From Eleusine coracana subsp. coracana (Eukaryota; Streptophyta; Magnoliopsida; Poales; Poaceae), in NCBI GenBank assembly GCA_032690845.1, contig CM064417.1, positions 36,214,432 through 36,278,431 of the forward strand: 64,000 nucleotides of DNA, given 5' to 3'. Within the stretch, counting starts at the first letter, position 1. The number at the start of each line of letters is the position of its first letter. Below, piece by piece: positions 22,183-32,873 of the stretch. The position numbers were made by a program, and so were the translations under genes. Below the pieces are notes generated by a model, which was not told the origin of the DNA, ran no database searches, and saw nothing but the letters and a program-made list of their open reading frames with translations.

Positions 22183-24509
22183 ACTCTATCCCTCTTTTAG
22201 ATATGACATGACCAAGTACTATCCCTTCTGATACAATGAAGTGACACTTCTCCCAATTAAGAACTAAGTCGCATTCAACACACCTTTTCAAAACCTTCTC
22301 CAAATTCTCCAAACAGCTATCAAAATCAGCACCATGCACGGAGAAGTCATCCATAAATACCTCCATAATATCTTCTATGAATTCAGCTAATATTGCATTC
22401 ATGCATCTTTGAAATGTTGCGGGCGCGTTGCAAAGACCAAATGGCATCCTTCTATATGCATATGTCCCAAAAGGGCAAACTAGTTTTCTGCTGATCTTCT
22501 GGTCTTACCGGTATTTGAAAGAAACCACTATATCCATCCAAATAACAAAAGAATGAATTCTTTGCTAACCTTTCAAGCATCTCGTCAATGAACGGAAGAG
22601 GATAGTGATTGTTCTTCATCACTTTGTTCAAACTTCTATAATCTATGCACATTCTCCATCCAGTTACAGTCCTTTGAGGGATCAACTCGTTGTTCTCGTT
22701 AGGCACTAGTGTCAACCCTCCTTTCTTGGGTACACAATGCACTGGACTAACCCATTCACAATCAGCAACAGAGTAGATCATACCTGCATTAAGCAGCTTC
22801 AAAATCTCCTTTTTAACCACTGGCTTCATTGATTCCTTCAACCTTCGCATCCCTTCAACCACTGGTTTAGTATTCTCCTCCAAGTTAATCTTGTGGATAC
22901 AAAATGCGGGGCTGATTCCCTTGATGTCATCGAATGTGTAACCAATGGCTTTCTTATACTTTTTGAGCATAGCGAGAAGCCTCTCTATTTCTTCTTTCGT
23001 TAGGGCGTTGTTCACAATAACTGGATATGTTCTATTCTTTCCTAGATATTCATAGCATAGCTCCTTCGGGAGTTCCTTCTGTTCCATCTCTGGCGCTTCA
23101 TCTGGATCCAGCTCCCCGAGAGGTTCAAAATCAGGATTTTCCTGGTTGAGCCGATCAACGCAAGCGTCACGCCGATCGGCGCTGGCAGTATACTCGTCGG
23201 TTCCACGCATGATGTGGTGTAGTGGGTCTCCCATATCCATCCCTATCCTCTCGTCTTCCTCTGGGCCGAATTCCTGATAGTAGGAAGAGTCTTGATGAGA
23301 CGGATCATTAAATTGAAATCGCACTTCTTCCTCTCCCTGGTGTAGCCTAATTTGACCTTTTCCAGCATCCAGAACAGCTTGTACTAATCTTAAGAATGGC
23401 CTTCCCAGAATGATATCTTCAACTCCAGTTTCTTTATTGTCTAGAACAAAGAAATCTACCGGCATTGTTTTCGAACTGATCTCAATTTTGACATTCTTAA
23501 TCACTCTCAGTGGCTTGGTCTTCCTACCATCCGCCATGATCAGGTCAAGTTCGGTCCCCACTAGCCGCTGTTTAGTTCCATAAGGCATGCTCATGAATGC
23601 ATCATAAGTCATCAAGCTGACACAAGAACCAAAGTCACACAAGGCTTTCGGAAATTTCTTCCCCGATGTCTCACATGGTATGTACGGTTCTTCTTTTTCC
23701 TCTTCAGTGAGACCTACAGCATACACACCACATAATCCTTCGTAGGGGGATGGCTCAAAGCAACTATCTAGCAATCTCTTCGCTTGTTTCACCTCTGTTC
23801 CATCAAGCTCTATATCATCCCTGTAAAGCTTCCCTAAAACTCTCCCAATAATCTCTTGATCGAAAACTTCCGACTTGAGGCGATTACTTGGGAAATTATA
23901 CTCAATTCCGGCTTCGGAGGCGTCTTGCGGACTGAAGGATCTTCTCATATTGAGCAACTCGTGTGAAAAATCAATGGGAATCCAGTCCATCGGCTCAAAT
24001 TGGTCAAGTGGTTTAGCATTCGCCAATGTTCTATCCCCCTTTGGTTTAGCAAAGTTCCCTTCAAATTCCTTCAGGTGGTTGTACAGAATTGCAACTTCTA
24101 TCTTGGTATATTCCTTGCTACTTGACGGAGTCGTCAGGGTGATAGGTTCTCCTGTCATCGCGACTGCGCTGATCGGCTCAGAGACTGCGCCGATCGGCGC
24201 ACACGTCAGATCAACAGAGGCGGGTTCGACAGGCTTTATTTCTTCGAATTGCTCCGAAGTAATCATTGATCTACTCTCGGACATCAAGATCTGTTTAGCT
24301 GGCGACTCTCCCTTCTGCATAACTTCTGGGCATTGCCGATTTGGTTCTAGATATTGTTCCCAATGCTTGTGCAAAGCTTTATTCTCTGCAATTTTGCCTA
24401 ACAATTTGATCCTACCTTGGCTGTCAATCTCAGAAAACTTCCTCCGGCCGATCCCTCCAAATGCATCCTCGATGCCTTGTTTATGGCCATGTAGAAGGTT
24501 TGAGCGCAC
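22127..24509 (-). pseudogene. Athila-like protease and reverse transcriptase
   Basis: An open frame of 685 codons (24509-22452) spans the C-terminal gag region, a retropepsin-like domain (CDFGSCVSLM in place of the usual D-S/T-G, then ILGRPFL) and the N-terminal half of reverse transcriptase. A frame change near 22450 leads to the second half (22447-22127), which has FMDDFSV as the catalytic box and GHVISKRGI. That half ends in a homopolymer (22131-22143) with a second frame change. Two paired dyads are translated in frame (23149-23182 and 24164-24200), which is unusual for conserved coding sequence. Confidence 0.88.
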
Positions 24510-25008
24510 ATATTCTCATCAATGCTGAGGTCAGGTCCTTGTTTCAACAATGTTTGAAAACGCGTCCAGGCTTCCGCGAGAGATTCTTCATCTTCTTGTA
24601 AGAAGTTCACCACTTCCCTTCTCAACTTCTGCACCTTTGGCAAAGGAAAATAGTGGAGACAAAAATTTCCAACTAACTCACTCTACTTACCTTTTACTTC
24701 TCGAGATGCTGCCTTGTGCCACTCTTTGGCTTTTCCTCCCAAAGAGAATAGGAAAATTAGCCACCTATAAAGATCCCGAGGCACTCCTTCATGATGGAAT
24801 GTTTGACAAAGTGCCTCCAAATCTAGTGAGTATACGGGTTCTCCTCTTTTGCTCCAAAGAACTTGTTTGCTTCAGCCATGCTAATAATAATAGGGTTCAA
24901 CACATACGAGGAGGCCACGGCCTTCTCATCTGAGGATTGAGGCACCAGCACATCTGGAGATGGTAGAGAAAGTTCCCTAAGCGTTAGAGAAGGTCCTGTC
25001 GTACTCAT
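24398..25008 (-). pseudogene. Athila-like gag, broken
   Basis: The N-terminal piece (25008-24823) begins MSTTGPSLTLRELS and contains NKFFGAKEENPYTH. A second piece (24643-24398) has VVNFLQEDEESLAEAWTRF, typical of the retrotransposon gag domain (PF03732) in grass Athila elements. At least two frame changes separate the pieces and the long downstream frame. Gag would form the particle. The start is chosen because it is the first ATG after the primer-binding site. Confidence 0.72.
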
Positions 25009-25100
25009 CCTGAAAATTCACACAAAACACAAAAATGAAAAAACTAGAAAAGAGAGGATTAGACGTTAGTAAAATATTAATAGTAAAAGAACTGGCTTGT

Positions 25101-25118
25101 TCCCCGACAAAGGCGCCA
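25101..25118 (-). promoter_or_regulatory. Primer-binding site, Asp-tRNA type
   Basis: On the minus strand the sequence TGGCGCCTTTGTCGGGGA lies 11 bases inside the 5' LTR. It closely matches the Asp-tRNA primer site TGGCGCCGTTGCCGGGGA used by Athila and Tat elements (established knowledge). This sets the orientation of the element. Confidence 0.8.
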
Positions 25119-25129
25119 GAAAAATGGCT

Positions 25130-26199
25130 TGTTGGTCGTAATTACGCACCCACTTATATACCGCAAGAGGACGGTGTACAGTTGTAGCTCTTTTTCCTCA
25201 GAGTATTCCAAGGTTATCGAATCCACAGGGAACGAGCAGAACTAATACTATTAAAGGGTTACTAACAAATTGCAACGGTTTGGTTGATGTGAATGATGAC
25301 AATGAGAAAGTGGAAGGTGAATGTTATTGAAGAGGTAACAGGATGATGAAGGATTCTCTCCTTAGGATTGGTTCACTAGCATGCAACCTTATTCTACAAG
25401 ACATGGTGGTTTCGTTCACCCTGGCTGTCACTACAGGGGCTATTAGCTCCCCACTGGTTTCTTGCACTATGTAATGGGCAAAAGTGTATTGGCCGATATA
25501 CTAATGAAAGGGATAGATAGATGTGCAATAAAGTTCATCACATAGATTAAATTCATCTAGAGAGTATCCACAAGTATGAGAGTTACATGACCAGATCACC
25601 GCGTCAGAGAAGAGAATATGAGACTACTCACTCATCCTTTCGCTAGACATAGCAGAGGGGTGAGAAGTAGTGCTGGAACGCGCATGAGCCGATCGGCGCA
25701 AGCGTCGCGCCGATCGGCGCGACCTCCCTTCTGGTGGATCTCGTCGGTGTTGACCAACCTTCGCCGCCAATATACTGGAACCCTAGTTCTAATAATTGAT
25801 TCTCGCGACCGCCGTCTCTCTCTGTTCTCCCTTGACTCTTGATAATTATCTTCCTTTTATACTCGACGGGATTAGGTCAACTTCCACCGACTCTAACTCA
25901 TACTAGGCTAGGCCTTCGTCTTTCCTGGACCGGATCGTGTTTTCGTCATCTTCTCCTGCCGCGCCGATCGGCACAGGCCCGTGCCGATCGGTGCGGTTCC
26001 GCATCTGGCCCATCTTCGTTACTCTTTAGTTCTTTATCCATAATTGTCCTATTTTACACCTGTTTCCTGCGATTACATCCAAAATAGAACAACTACAAAT
26101 ATATGCAAATATGGGGTTAATTGTTAGTCCAAACCACCAAATTAACACGCAAAACATCCCTTTTTGGTAGATAAAATGGACGTCTAGAAACCACCAACA
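25130..26199 (-). repeat. Athila-like 5' LTR, complete
   Basis: 1070 bp with TG at 25130 and CA at 26198-26199. It is repeated as 16325-17044 (truncated) and as the solo LTR 32921-34025, which has about 26 extra bases near 33188. Two paired dyads lie at 25687-25722 and 25960-25996. Viral sequence resumes at 26200. Confidence 0.9.
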
Positions 26200-27660
26200 T
26201 TTGTACAGTAAATTCTTTGAATCCAAGGTATAAACGAAATGCGTTTATTGCCAAAATTATAGCTAAAATTTCTCTATTAGTGTTATTCATAATTTTTAAT
26301 TTATAACTTCCGAAAGCATATCGACATATTTTTTCTTCTATCTTGGGGGAATATTTATTAGGTTTTTGTTTTAATATTGCACCCCAACCTTCCTTAGAGG
26401 CATCAGTTTCTATAATAAAATAATTATCATCTAGAGGTAACTCTAATGGTTTTAAATTCTTCACCTTTTCTTTTATGGTTCTTACTAACTTTATGTCTTC
26501 AGAGTTAAAATATTTTTGGCCATTTTTTCTTAATTTTGAATATAATGGACCTGCAAGCTTTACTAAGTTATCTATGTAATTTCTTGCATAGTTGACAATC
26601 CCTAAAAATTGCTGTAAAACCTTAGTATCATTCATGGTATCAGGGAATTGTAATATTTTCTTTGCAATATGTTCTTGTAAATATATTTTCCCTTCTCCTA
26701 TTTCATGACCAAGAAAAATAATTCTTTCTTTGCAAATTTCCATTTTCTTTTTAGATAATATTAAACCATTTGTTCTACTTTTCTAAAGAATACTTCAAGA
26801 TGAGCTATATGTTCCTTATAAGATTTGGAAAAAATTAGTATATCATCTATATATACCAATATAAATTCTTGAGCTTCATTGAAAATATTTTGCATCTTTC
26901 TTTGAAATAAAGCAGACACATTTTTTAGTCCTAATGGCATAACAAGCCATTCAAAATGACCTTGAGGACATGTAAATGCAGTCCATTCGATTGATTCTTC
27001 TGCCATTTTAACTTGCCAAAATCCGGCTTTTAAATCAAATTTTGAAAAATATTTACTACCTTGTATCCTATTAATTAATTCTTGTTTATTTGGAATATTA
27101 AAAGCATCTTCTACTGTATTGTCATTTAATCTTTTGTAATTAATAACCATTATGGACTTTCCTCTTACTTCTTCAGCATGATTTCTAACTATAAATGCCT
27201 CAGATCTATGTGGGCTTCTACTTTCTCTTATGGCTTTTAATTTTAATAGTTCTTCAATATGCATCTTAAAGTCTTCTATATCCTTTGGAGTGGCCTCGAT
27301 TGGAGCTATTTTGATTATATAGTTTGGGTTTATTATATTGATCTTGCATACTATACCATTTTTCTTCTAATGCTTCATAGGTATTTCACCAACTATTTGA
27401 ATATCTTCAAGCCTCTGTACTATCTTCTCTATATCTTTTTTAGACTTTATATCTCTATACCAATTTGGTGCAAACGATTGTAACCCAATGCATTCTAGGT
27501 TAGAATTTTCTATATAATATTCTTATATATTTGAGCTCAGTTCAAGGTTTGTGTGTTCTTTAGGTAATGCAGTATCTAGGAGTGGACTAGAATTATCTAT
27601 ATTAATATTGCAAATTTGTTGTGTCCCATGGTGCTTTTTAACTTCAGAAATGTATGGAAC
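26200..27660 (-). pseudogene. Pararetrovirus reverse transcriptase and RNase H, copy B
   Basis: Inverted counterpart of 14350-15615. The YIDD box lies at 26842-26853. The polymerase entry region missing from copy A is present here (27160-27350). A frame change near 26750 separates the polymerase from the connection and RNase H part (26743-26200), and stops fall near 27370, 27524 and 27670. The sequence is cut at 26199 by the Athila-like LTR and resumes at 16324. The combination of breaks differs from copy A, so the two copies decayed independently after duplication. Confidence 0.85.
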
Positions 27661-28476
27661 ATTATCTTGTCATGGGATAAATGTAATTCCATGGTCATGT
27701 ATAATTGTTGTTTGTACTGATTGTTGTAAAAACCTTAGCCCAATTATTATTTCATCATTTATCATAGATAGATCTCTTATTGTAATTTCATCTATTATGT
27801 ATTTTGTATCATTTATGTATGCTTCTATATTATAAGCTGATTGATTTTGGACTTTTCTTATTCCTGACATATCTGTTGAGACTTCTGCCTTATTATTATC
27901 TATAGTATGTACTATTTCAGGGCATCTAATAAAATATTTGTCATGGATGATATTTTTAGTGCATCCTGTGTCTAGTAAGGCTAGTATTTTATATGTAATA
28001 ATTGGTCTTAATTTTATTTTTACTGGGATCCTTATGCCTAATATTTCTTTGAATGGCAATCTTACTATGTATTTATTTCCAAAGCTTATCAAAGCCTCTC
28101 TTAATTGAATAATCTTATTATTCTTATTGTCTTTTATAGTTAAAGTTTGTTCCTGAAATTCAATAATTTCATTTTCTTTTGCAGTTTTGTTTTCAACCTT
28201 TGCTTGTAATATTTCTAATTCTTCTTCTAACTTATTTATTCTATTTTCTAATATTCGAACTCTATTAGATAAAATTTTATCTTCTGGTTCAAATTCTACT
28301 TCATATCTCCAAGCTTGCTTCTTTGTTTTCAGACATTCAAGGCATGCTTGTTTAAGACACACGCTACATGTGGCTCTATTATCTTGACTTGGGTAATATA
28401 TGCAAAAAGTGCACTTTATATTATAGTGTCCCTTTCCTCTTATCCGGTCATGTTCACACTCTATTTGATTCATCAT
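27661..28476 (-). pseudogene. Pararetrovirus second cysteine cluster and protease, copy B
   Basis: This 268-codon open stretch joins the cysteine-rich C-terminus of the coat region, a coiled-coil and the protease with its DTG box (about 27970). Copy A has two stops across the same stretch, so this piece is the better-preserved one. The 5' end at 28476 is an internal Met, not a natural start. Confidence 0.8.
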
Positions 28477-29576
28477 TTCAATTTTTAATCCAGCTAAATC
28501 CTCTATTAAATCTGATTCCTCATCACTTGATTCATACTCTGTTTCAATATTTTCTATTTCATCTGTTTCGATGATGGACTATATAGACTCATCATCTTTT
28601 ATTTCATCATCGCACATTAGGATATTCACATTGACACTGCCACTATAAATACCTTCTCTTGTTCTTCATATTTACTAGAGTATCTTTTCTGATCTTTATT
28701 AGGACAGGTTTTACTTAGATGATTGGGTGAATTGCATATAAAGCATCTACATGTCTTATCATAATTCTTCCTAGGATTATATCATCTTACATTTCTCTTA
28801 TGTAAGAATGGTGGACTATTATCAGATCTTCTTAAAAAATATCTTCTCTTTGTTCTAGGATTATTGTACTTTCGCTGAGGTTTTCTGAACTTTTTACTTC
28901 TATGTCTTTCTTCTCCATATGTTAAAGGTATTTGAACTATATTATTGCAAAAATTATAGTCTGAATGTTTCATGGATCTTTGAGCTTGTATGCTTGTACA
29001 TATTTTCCTTAACTGTTTGAACACAAATGTTATGGCTTGAGATATATTAATGACTTGTCCTTGAGTTTCTTTTTTATATTCTTCAAATATCATACTGCCT
29101 AAGGGATCTGGTAGCTTATTAAAATACCTTTCTACTACTCCATGATTAAATCCTTGCTTAGCAGTGGTTGCATTATATAAATAATGTTTTGAAAATTCCT
29201 TTATATCTTTCCAATTTATTAGTGTTAATTTTTCTATCTCTCTTAATCTTTCATTTTGCAAAGCAGTATTACCTAATTCTGGATATTCTGCTATGATAAG
29301 ATGTGATATTATATTTACAAAATTATATGGATTGCTTCCAGCTCTTTTCAATTCTTCATACTTATCTGGACATGATTCTACCCATTGTTCCCATAGAACC
29401 CTTGCTTCTTCACCTAAAAATGTTTCTAAATATGTTATCATATCTTCTACCCTATTTCCTATATTATTTTGATTTTGTATGTATTTTTAAACTATTAATC
29501 CTTTCCAAACACTTAGCACGTTTGGCCAATCTATTGGGTCATATGCAGATAAATTTAGTATAGCTCCTTCACTCTT
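28477..29576 (-). pseudogene. Pararetrovirus coat-protein region, copy B
   Basis: The capsid core is open from 29441 to 28782. Stops at 29579-29577, near 29487 and near 28780 break the flanks, and a frameshift lies near 28640. The CCHC knuckle is still visible (about 28710-28751). Sequence is nearly collinear with copy A. Confidence 0.8.
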
Positions 29577-31301
29577 TTAATTTTGGAATTTTACTGGTTT
29601 TTCAAAATTTCTCTTTTTGGAGCCCATGTAAGCATATTGACCTGGGATGTAATTATATGGGAATTCTTCTTTTGGTGGCGGCCAAGTCTCTGTTGATCTA
29701 AAGGGTCTTTCTTGCTCCCCTTCACTTTTTACTGAGTCGTCACCATATCTTTTTCTTTTACTAATCCCTTTATCCATTGCTTCCATAGCATTTTCTAAGT
29801 TATGTAATCCTATATCATCTAAAGAATCTATAAAATCATTATGATCTTCGGCATCATTTCTAAGTTGTTCTTCATTATAAATTTCATTTACTAATTCTTC
29901 TTCTTCCTCAAAACTTTGTTGTAATAATTTCTGATTCATTGTCCATTGTTCTTCTTCACTTATTGGTGAAGTATTTTCTTGAGCCATATTCTTTTCTTTA
30001 GTAATTAATTGATTTTCTTTGTAAGTGATATCTATCTTATTCTTAACCTCTTTCTTGATATCTGAGCATCTCGTAGAATTTTCTTTATCTTTTTTAATTC
30101 TTTTTAACCTTGCTAGTTCTCTAAAAAAGTAAAGTTCTTTTTCTCTAATTTTTGGCCATTCGTGTAACATAGAACTATTATATTCAGTATTTATTTGTTT
30201 TAATTTGTCTTCACAATAACTTATTTCTGTGTCTATATCAGGTTTCTCCATGAATTCTGAGATACTATGTCTTCTACTATTATCTATTTCTTGTTCTGTC
30301 GCAACAGAAATCGAATCATCTAAAGATCTTGTCTTATAATTTATAAATCTAATACTGGTGTTTCCCTTATTATTCTCATAACTGATATAGTCTTCAGGTA
30401 TGTGCAAAATCTCCTTCTTTTGTACTAATTCACCTATATCCCATTCTTCTCCTGCTCTCTCTTCAGAATTTATTTTTAGAGGACTCATAAAATTAATTCC
30501 TTTTGATTGAATATTTTGTATTACATCATTAACATTTACTTTATATTTTGTCCTACTATTATTTGTTAGTCTACCGATAAATTCTATGCTTACTAACAAA
30601 TTTGTTCCTTTAAATTCTTCATATCCTTTGGTTTGAAAACCAAAACTCATTTTTTCTATAAACTCTTTTATAGGCATAATTAACTCTGGAGCTATATAAG
30701 TTATTAAACTACTTTCATTCATGTCTCCTTCTAAAAATCCTAATGCCGCTTTATTAATTGTGTCCCATCTTTTGTCTAACAAAGTTATTAAAACTTTTGT
30801 GCCTAATTTTTTTCTTGTCATACTTTTGATTCCAATTATATACATTCCTTCTGATATTCTATATAAACCACTTATATATAGATTTTCTTGTCCTAATGTA
30901 TATACATTTTCTATATAAACCACTTATGATTCCAATTATATACATTGTCTTGTCCTAATGTATTTGTAACCTGAATATTTCAAACTATTTTCAATTTGTC
31001 TACTTACAATTTTTAATTATACTGGTTTTGTCAAAACACTTAATTCAACTTCCCTGGATATTCTATATAAACCACTTCTACTTTCGAAAAATCCCATGTG
31101 ATATATTTGTTGTGGTTTTATTCTTCTTAAGGTATCCTTCTGATATTTTTCCAGATCAGTTTCTACATTAATGATTTCATCAAGATTTTCTATATCCTCG
31201 CTTTTACCTTTTAGCCTATCCATTAAGGTTAAAGGTCTAGTGTCTTTATTTACTATTTGAAGGGATTGATCTCCTCTGCAAACACCTTTAGATAAGTCCA
31301 T
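29577..31301 (-). pseudogene. Pararetrovirus movement protein joined to coat N-terminus, copy B, with scrambled segment
   Basis: From 30923 to 29577 one 448-codon frame covers the 30K-like movement domain and runs without a stop into the acidic pre-coat part. This shows that movement and coat domains belong to one polyprotein. The N-terminal piece is 31301-31017. Between them (about 30840-30970) short stretches are repeated and out of order, for example ATATAAACCACTTAT twice. That is a local template-switch or repair scar absent from copy A. Confidence 0.8.
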
Positions 31302-31897
31302 TTATCTGAATTTATGGATGTAGTGGAACAAACTATTCCGGCTGATGATAGTACAAGTTCTTTTCCTGCGGTTTCGGTATTAACCTTTTTAAGAATTTGA
31401 GTTAATAGCTGCACTATTGTATTATTATGTTCTATTAGTACTTTTGATTCCTCTTCTTGTAACTTGATATCCTTTTGTTTTATTATAACTTTTTTAGATT
31501 CTAACTTTTTATAGATCAGAGAGACTTCTTCTTTGATATAGTCACTATTTTGACAATATTTTATTTGTTCTGCTTTTCCTTCCTCTAACTTTTGTAACAT
31601 TAGATTTATTTTATTCTGTATTAAAGACATATTTTCTTCAATCTCCTTGTGGTATTTATAAAGTTTATCTAGCTTTATATCTAATTCGTCTTGCCTTTTA
31701 CCCTAAGTAATATAAAGATTATGTATTAAGTCCACAAGTAAGTTTAACTGTCCTTGTGAACTGTGCCAAGTATGTTCTTCTGGAGAATTAAGTTTGCACC
31801 TTATATTGATATTTTCTTTTGTATTTATAATCTTTCCAGTATGTATTTCAGAATTCAAATACTTTAACTTCTCAATTGTAACAGGCTCTGATACCAC
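31253..31897 (-). pseudogene. Pararetrovirus ORF1, copy B
   Basis: Inverted counterpart of 10230-10877. It is split by a stop near 31703 and has other changes, leaving open pieces 31897-31703 and 31630-31253. Like copy A it has no ATG at its beginning and lies against the tRNA primer site, supporting a non-ATG start as an ancestral property. The Met near 31630 is absent from copy A. Confidence 0.72.
31884..31896 (-). promoter_or_regulatory. Viral Met-tRNA primer-binding site, copy B
   Basis: Perfect TGGTATCAGAGCC on the minus strand, the inverted counterpart of 10231-10243. Confidence 0.9.
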
Positions 31898-32873
31898 TAT
31901 TCACAAATATATTAACGCTAGAACAATAGCTATGGTTACTTATTAATATGTAGGACACTATTCCAATTCTGGTTACTATTCAAATTCAAGACACTATTCA
32001 AATTGCTCTGTTACTATTCAAATTCTGAATTTCTACAGTATTATTCCACTATCCAGGTGGAGTGTGCACTTACTTAGTGCTTTGAAACTATTCTGAGCAC
32101 TTCAAATATATTAATTAACTTCGAGTATTAATTATGGTTGGTCTTAATCTTCTTCTTTTAGGATCGTTCTTTCGGCTGGCGAGGCCAAACAGACTGCTGG
32201 GCGGTATAAGTTCTTAGTTATAAAAATCCTACTCGGTACTTACCATACTTATTGCTAATTGTTTGAGAAGTAACGAAGTCTTTCCCTATATAAGCCAGTC
32301 ACAAACATATGCAGGAAGTTTTTATCATCTCCCCAGGCAGTTCCACCCGAAGGGAACACTTCTCTGCAGCAACACAGGGTCCTCTCTAACGCCTTAACTA
32401 GGCTAAACCGAGGACTACGCCGTAGAGGTTTCTCCTATAGGGTTCCTAGCATAAAAACTTAATTCATATGCAAGAACTGGATTATATCAAGGGATTTTCA
32501 AAGACGACATGACTTCATTTCTACAAATATAGCTTATATATGGTTTTCCCTTTCGGGAACCCCCAAACACTTCACCACACAAGGAAGGATTACCTTGGAG
32601 ATGGTATCTTACAGTGGACTCACGCTCTCTATTTTACAAGTGGACTACTAATATTGCTACTTAGTGATGGAGGTGGAAGGCTCTCTTGAGGAGTGAGCTC
32701 AGAACGCTAGACGATGAGTGATCGATGTCTCCCTTTTGAAGCCCAGGTCCTGCTTTTATAGTAGAACGAGCGGAACTCCCTTCCTGTTTATTTAGCACAC
32801 GTAGCTTCCATCTTCCTGTCGCAAGGACACCAGATGTCATATACAACACCCTTTAATTGGCATTTTCTTCCTT
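31898..32873 (-). other. Pararetrovirus leader and promoter, copy B
   Basis: Inverted repeat of about 9262-10229, including the TATA box (32753-32760) and the small GTTCC...GGAAC hairpin. It ends at CTTCCTT (32867-32873), shared with the start of fragment C, where the strand of the viral sequence flips again. Confidence 0.8.

Larger units (their letters stand above)
16325..26199 (-). mobile_element. Athila-like Ty3/gypsy retrotransposon inserted in virus copy B
   Basis: Minus-strand element of 9.9 kb: 5' LTR at right (25130-26199), primer site for Asp-tRNA, gag, protease, reverse transcriptase, RNase H, integrase, an extra downstream ORF, polypurine tract and a truncated 3' LTR (16325-17044). 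The RT motifs (MEVFMDDFSV) and the Asp-tRNA site fit the Athila lineage. It splits the RNase H of viral copy B. The left target duplication is lost with the LTR tip. Nine separate sites across the element carry paired GCCGATCGGC dyads. Confidence 0.88.
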
